DNA from: Rhodococcus sovatensis
GTDB taxonomy: Bacteria > Actinomycetota > Actinomycetes > Mycobacteriales > Mycobacteriaceae
Length of the DNA: 64,000 nucleotides
Direction of reading: 5' to 3'
Assembly: GCF_037327425.1 (NCBI RefSeq)
Contig: NZ_CP147846.1
Span: forward strand, 3,782,001-3,846,000
This document shows, piece by piece, positions 61,032-64,000 of the stretch (its first letter is position 1; each line of letters opens with the position of its first letter). The notes under the pieces were generated by a model. That model was not told the origin of the DNA. It ran no database searches and saw nothing but the letters and a program-made list of their open reading frames with translations. Position numbers and translations under genes: made by a program.

Positions 61032-61892
61032 CTACGATCTCCCCGACGCGATCTGCACGGCGAGCATTACTCGGGCCTGACCTGCGCGCAGCAGCGGCGA
61101 GAACACCGCCCCGGCGTCGACGAGGTCGGCCCCTCCTCCACCACCGCCGTAGGTGGGCTCGATTGGGCCGACCGGCACGCGCGTCGTGACCACCACCGGG
61201 ACGCCGCAGTTTTTCACGGCGTCGACGATCTGCGCATTGGTGTTCCCGGAACCTGTTGCCTCCAGGATGATTCCGTCGGTACCCGCAGCGACGAACGCCT
61301 CGATCGCTACCGCATCGGCCCCCGGGTACAGGGCCACGATGTCGACCCGCACTCCTGTCAGGTCGACTCTCGGGACGACGACCCGTGGTTCCGCAGAGCT
61401 GATGAACGCATCGAGATCGGTTGTGTGCCACTTCGACAGGCCGCGTGCGGGCAGTGCACGTCCGCCGAACACAACGAGAACACCGCGTCCACGGTTGGTG
61501 TCGTCGAGAACCAGTTCCGTTGCGGCAGCCACGTTGACGGGACCGTCCGGAGCGTCGTGGTCGGACGTGCGCTGGGCGCCGGTGAACACGACCGGACGAG
61601 GGTCGTCGTGGAACAGGTCCACCAGCAGCGCTGATTCTTCCATGGTGTCGGTGCCGTGCAGCACGACGACGCCCTGGCACGCCTCGTCGACGAGTGCTTC
61701 GGCGACGGCGTCGGCAATCCGGCCCATGTCGGAGAAGTCGAACGTCGAACTGTCCTTGGACATCAGGTGGCGAACCTTCACCTCGGACGCGACATCGAGT
61801 CCAAGGGCGCCGGGACCCGGACGACTGATGCCGTTCTCGTCGCGACTGCTGGCAATGGTTCCGCCCGTTGTCAGCAGGGCAATGTAAGACAA
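61032..61892 (-). CDS. ansA: L-asparaginase
   Basis: 286 residues from TTG 61892, placed 9 bases after GAGAGG inside the end of the permease remnant; upstream extension to 61955 reads through permease sequence. First Thr motif LLTTGGTIASS, second VLHGTDTMEESA, third Lys region VFGGRALPARGLSKWH, all as in type I/II asparaginases. It hydrolyses asparagine to aspartate, the substrate of the aspartase in the same operon. Confidence 0.92.
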   Translation of the reverse strand: MSYIALLTTGGTIASSRDENGISRPGPGALGLDVASEVKVRHLMSKDSSTFDFSDMGRIADAVAEALVDEACQGVVVLHGTDTMEESALLVDLFHDDPRPVVFTGAQRTSDHDAPDGPVNVAAATELVLDDTNRGRGVLVVFGGRALPARGLSKWHTTDLDAFISSAEPRVVVPRVDLTGVRVDIVALYPGADAVAIEAFVAAGTDGIILEATGSGNTNAQIVDAVKNCGVPVVVTTRVPVGPIEPTYGGGGGGADLVDAGAVFSPLLRAGQARVMLAVQIASGRS

Positions 61893-61896
61893 GCTG

Positions 61897-62380
61897 TCAT
61901 ACCTCTCGTTCTTCGGCCAGCGCACGAATGCGATTGCGGCACAGGAACCAACCACTCACCAGAAGAGGCGCGATGATCAGGATCGAGGCGATGGTCCAGG
62001 TGCCGACCGGCTTGTCGAATGCCATCAGAACGAGCACTGCCAGCAGGAATCCGAGCGTTGCGATGCCGGTGTAGGGCGCACCGAGCATTCGGAACTTCGG
62101 CCGCTCGATCTGCCCTGTGCGCGAGAGCGACCACAGCTTCAGTTGACAGAGGATGATCACGGCCCATGCGCTGATGATACCGAGAGCTGCAAGGTTCAAG
62201 ACGATCTCGAAGGCCTGAGCGGGCACAGCGGCATTGAGTCCGACGCCTGCCACCGGCTCCCATGAACAGGCCGGTGCCGATCGCACCGCCGATCGCGATC
62301 ATCTGAATCTGTCTGGGCTTCAGTGTCTTCCGAAACCCGAGATCCTCGGTCCTGACTGCGACTTTACTGTCGATGGTCAT
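61897..62380 (-). pseudogene. ansP: amino acid (asparagine) permease remnant with internal deletion
   Basis: The first 43 codons from ATG 62380 encode a normal permease start (KTLKPRQIQMIAIGGAIGTG, LFMGAGG). At about 62255 the sequence joins, in another frame, the C-terminal part VGLNAAVPAQAFEIVLNLAA, LSRTGQIERPKFRMLGAPYT, VGTWTIASILIIAPLLVSGW. A full AnsP-type permease has about 480 residues; roughly 320 internal residues (seven or eight helices) are missing and the frame is broken. The protein cannot transport. It lies between aspA and ansA in the same operon. Confidence 0.9.
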
Positions 62381-62386
62381 GCATGC

Positions 62387-63826
62387 CTACCTTGTCGAGG
62401 TGTCGGGGGCGTCGGCGTGTTCGATGGGTGCGACGCGCAGATTGGCGAGATGCTCGGGGCTGAGCAGACGGTCGAGTTCCTCGCGAGCGATCAAGTTCTT
62501 CTCGAGTACGAGATCGACGACGTTGCGGCCGGTGAGCAGGGCTTCCTGCGCGATTGCCGTGGACTCGGCGTACCCGAGATACGGGCTCAGTGCGGTGATC
62601 AGACCGATGGAGTTCTCGACCCGCGCACGGAGCAGGTCGACGTTGGCAGTGATGCCGTCGACGCAGCGACTGGCGACGGTACGGCATGCGGCACTCAGGT
62701 GCGCCATGCCGTCGGACAGGGATTTGACGATGATCGGCTCGAATGCGTTGAGCTGCAACTGTCCTGCTTCGGCTGCCATGGTGATGGTGACATCGTGCCC
62801 GATGACCTCGTAGGCCACCTGGTTGAGTACCTCCGGGATGACCGGATTCACCTTGCCGGGCATGATCGACGAACCTGCCTGCATCGGCGGGAGATTGATC
62901 TCGTTCAAGCCGGCGCGCGGGCCCGAGGACAGCAGTCGCAGGTCGTTGCAGATCTTGGACAACTTCACCGCGACGCGCTTGAGAACACCGGACAGGTGTA
63001 CGAACTGACCGACGTCCTGTGTCGCTTCGATCAGATCCGTTGCGGTCACCAGCGGCAGGCCGGTGATGGCGCACAGATGCGCGACTGCAGACGTCGTGTA
63101 TCCGACCGGCGCGTTGAGGCCAGTTCCGATAGCGGTTGCGCCGAGGTTGATCTCGTGCACCAGCAGCGCGGCTTCCTCGAGCCGAGAGCAGTCCTCGTCG
63201 ATCATGATCGCGTAGGTCCCGAACTCCTGCCCGAGCGTCATCGGCACCGCGTCCTGCAACTGCGTGCGCCCCATCTTGACGACGGTGGCGAACTCGGTCG
63301 CCTTGCGACGGAAGGCGTCGCGCAGGAATTTCATCGATTCGATGAGTTCATGCACTGCGTAGATCGTCGCGATGTTGACAGCTGTCGGGTAGACGTCGTT
63401 CGTGGACTGGCTGGCATTGACGTGCTCGTTGGGATGCAGGTGGCTGTACTCGCCGTGACCGTATCCGAGGATCTCGAGTGCACGGTTCGCGATCACCTCG
63501 TTGGCATTCATGTTGGTCGATGTGCCTGCACCGCCCTGGATGACATCGACGACGAACTCCTCGTGCAGCCGGCCGTCGAGGATGTCTCGGCAGGCCTGAC
63601 GAATGGCTTCGCTGCGGGTGGCGTCGAGAATGCCCAGTTCCTCGTTGGCCGATGCGGCTGCCCACTTCACGGCGGCGAGGCCGCGGATCAGGTGAGCATT
63701 GGTCGAGATGGGTCGCCCGGTGATCGGGAAGTTCTCCAGCGCACGCAGGGTGTGGATACCCCAGTACGCGTCTGCGGGTATCTCGCGCTCGCCGAGAAGG
63801 TCCTTCTCGACACGTATAGCGTCCAC
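62387..63826 (-). CDS. aspA: aspartate ammonia-lyase
   Basis: 479 residues from GTG 63826, after AGGGAGCAAG. Fumarase/aspartase-family signature GSSIMPGKVNPVIPEV, QGGAGTSTNMNANEVIANRA and HPNEHVNASQSTNDVYPTA. The length and the opening EKDLLGEREIPADAYWGIHT fit aspartase (E. coli AspA, 478 residues) better than fumarase C. It releases ammonia from aspartate to give fumarate. First gene of an aspA-ansP'-ansA operon for asparagine use. Confidence 0.93.
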   Translation of the reverse strand: MDAIRVEKDLLGEREIPADAYWGIHTLRALENFPITGRPISTNAHLIRGLAAVKWAAASANEELGILDATRSEAIRQACRDILDGRLHEEFVVDVIQGGAGTSTNMNANEVIANRALEILGYGHGEYSHLHPNEHVNASQSTNDVYPTAVNIATIYAVHELIESMKFLRDAFRRKATEFATVVKMGRTQLQDAVPMTLGQEFGTYAIMIDEDCSRLEEAALLVHEINLGATAIGTGLNAPVGYTTSAVAHLCAITGLPLVTATDLIEATQDVGQFVHLSGVLKRVAVKLSKICNDLRLLSSGPRAGLNEINLPPMQAGSSIMPGKVNPVIPEVLNQVAYEVIGHDVTITMAAEAGQLQLNAFEPIIVKSLSDGMAHLSAACRTVASRCVDGITANVDLLRARVENSIGLITALSPYLGYAESTAIAQEALLTGRNVVDLVLEKNLIAREELDRLLSPEHLANLRVAPIEHADAPDTSTR

Positions 63827-63870
63827 TGCTTGCTCCCTGAATACTCGACGGGTGCCGTCCGGCTGTCCGG

Positions 63871-63881
63871 CTGTCTGACAG
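63871..63881. promoter_or_regulatory. inverted repeat upstream of aspA
   Basis: CTGTCTGACAG is a short perfect inverted repeat 45 bases before the aspA start, between aspA and the divergent gene starting at 63960. A regulator encoded by the latter could bind here; this is speculative. Confidence 0.3.
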
Positions 63882-63959
63882 GTTAGAGTGTGAACTAGGA
63901 CACGTCAGCCGTCAACCGCTGGCTTGACTGCCTCGATACGGGAAGAGGACGATTCAGGC

Positions 63960-64000
63960 ATGAGCCTGTCGGACAGCTGGGCGGTCAGTCAGCCGACCGC
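63960..64000 (+). CDS. start of a gene cut by the window end
   Basis: ATG 63960 follows GGGAAGAGGAC and opens MSLSDSWAVSQPTA before the window ends. Only 13 codons are visible, so the product cannot be named. It is divergent from aspA, a usual place for the regulator of such an operon. Confidence 0.45.
   Translation, partial: MSLSDSWAVSQPT

Noticed and set aside
62234..63886. 550-codon open frame opposite aspA
   Set aside because: Shadow of aspA; composition is Arg/Asp/Val-rich without domains.
1..64000. tRNA or rRNA genes, prophage or plasmid origin
   Set aside because: None was recognised on either strand by reading; there are no tRNA-like cloverleaf cassettes, integrase genes or iteron clusters that I could support.

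Overview
The window is high-G+C actinobacterial DNA from a mycolic-acid genus, most probably Rhodococcus or a close relative. Evidence: a complete nine-gene mce operon (two yrbE genes, mceA-F and an Mce-associated gene), the fadB2 / isocitrate lyase / ramB / dihydrolipoamide dehydrogenase genes that sit together in mycobacteria, a sulfolipid-addressing (GAP) type membrane protein, frequent GTG/TTG starts, and dense ATGA overlaps. No rRNA, tRNA, phage or CRISPR array was seen.

Layout. 1-9.9 kb: DUF445 protein (cut by the window edge), TetR, DJ-1/PfpI protein, an iron-regulated siderophore-binding lipoprotein with an IdeR-like box on its start codon, a PPK2, a zinc alcohol dehydrogenase, fadB2 and aceA. 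10-12.4 kb: ramB and a membrane protein. 12.4-22.2 kb: a polyamine module: aminoaldehyde dehydrogenase, copper amine oxidase, universal stress protein and APC permease, then a TetR with a clear palindromic operator in front of N-carbamoylputrescine amidase and agmatine deiminase. Together these can convert agmatine to putrescine to 4-aminobutanal to 4-aminobutyrate. 22.2-23.4 kb: an Xre regulator with two paralogous membrane proteins. 23.7-30.2 kb: a urea/short-amide ABC transporter (urtABCDE) followed by a GntR regulator split by an IS5-family element. 30.3-34.8 kb: a second IdeR-boxed siderophore-binding lipoprotein, M48 protease, YjbR, CMD-family and ABC1-kinase genes. 34.8-41 kb: a tightly coupled oxidative cluster (SDR, Baeyer-Villiger-type monooxygenase, a ligand-depleted AurF paralogue, an intact AurF-like diiron protein) divergent from a TetR and a DUF4873-methyltransferase fusion. 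41-49.4 kb: mce operon. 49.6-55.6 kb: lpdC, M19 peptidase, GAP protein, S9 peptidase, alpha/beta hydrolase. 55.6-57.2 kb: two tiny signal-less amphipathic proteins next to a second PPK2, recalling the porH-porA-ppk2 arrangement of corynebacteria. 57.3-64 kb: PspC protein, zwf, pncA, MOSC protein and an aspartase / permease / asparaginase operon whose permease carries a large internal deletion.

Most notable observations: the paired intact and degenerate AurF proteins in a four-gene translationally coupled operon; the candidate PorA/PorH-type peptides; a composite palindromic repeat in three copies, one lying between urtA and urtB; the clean IS insertion that inactivates the GntR gene after urtE; and the wide separation of lpdC from ramB/aceA by the accessory DNA.
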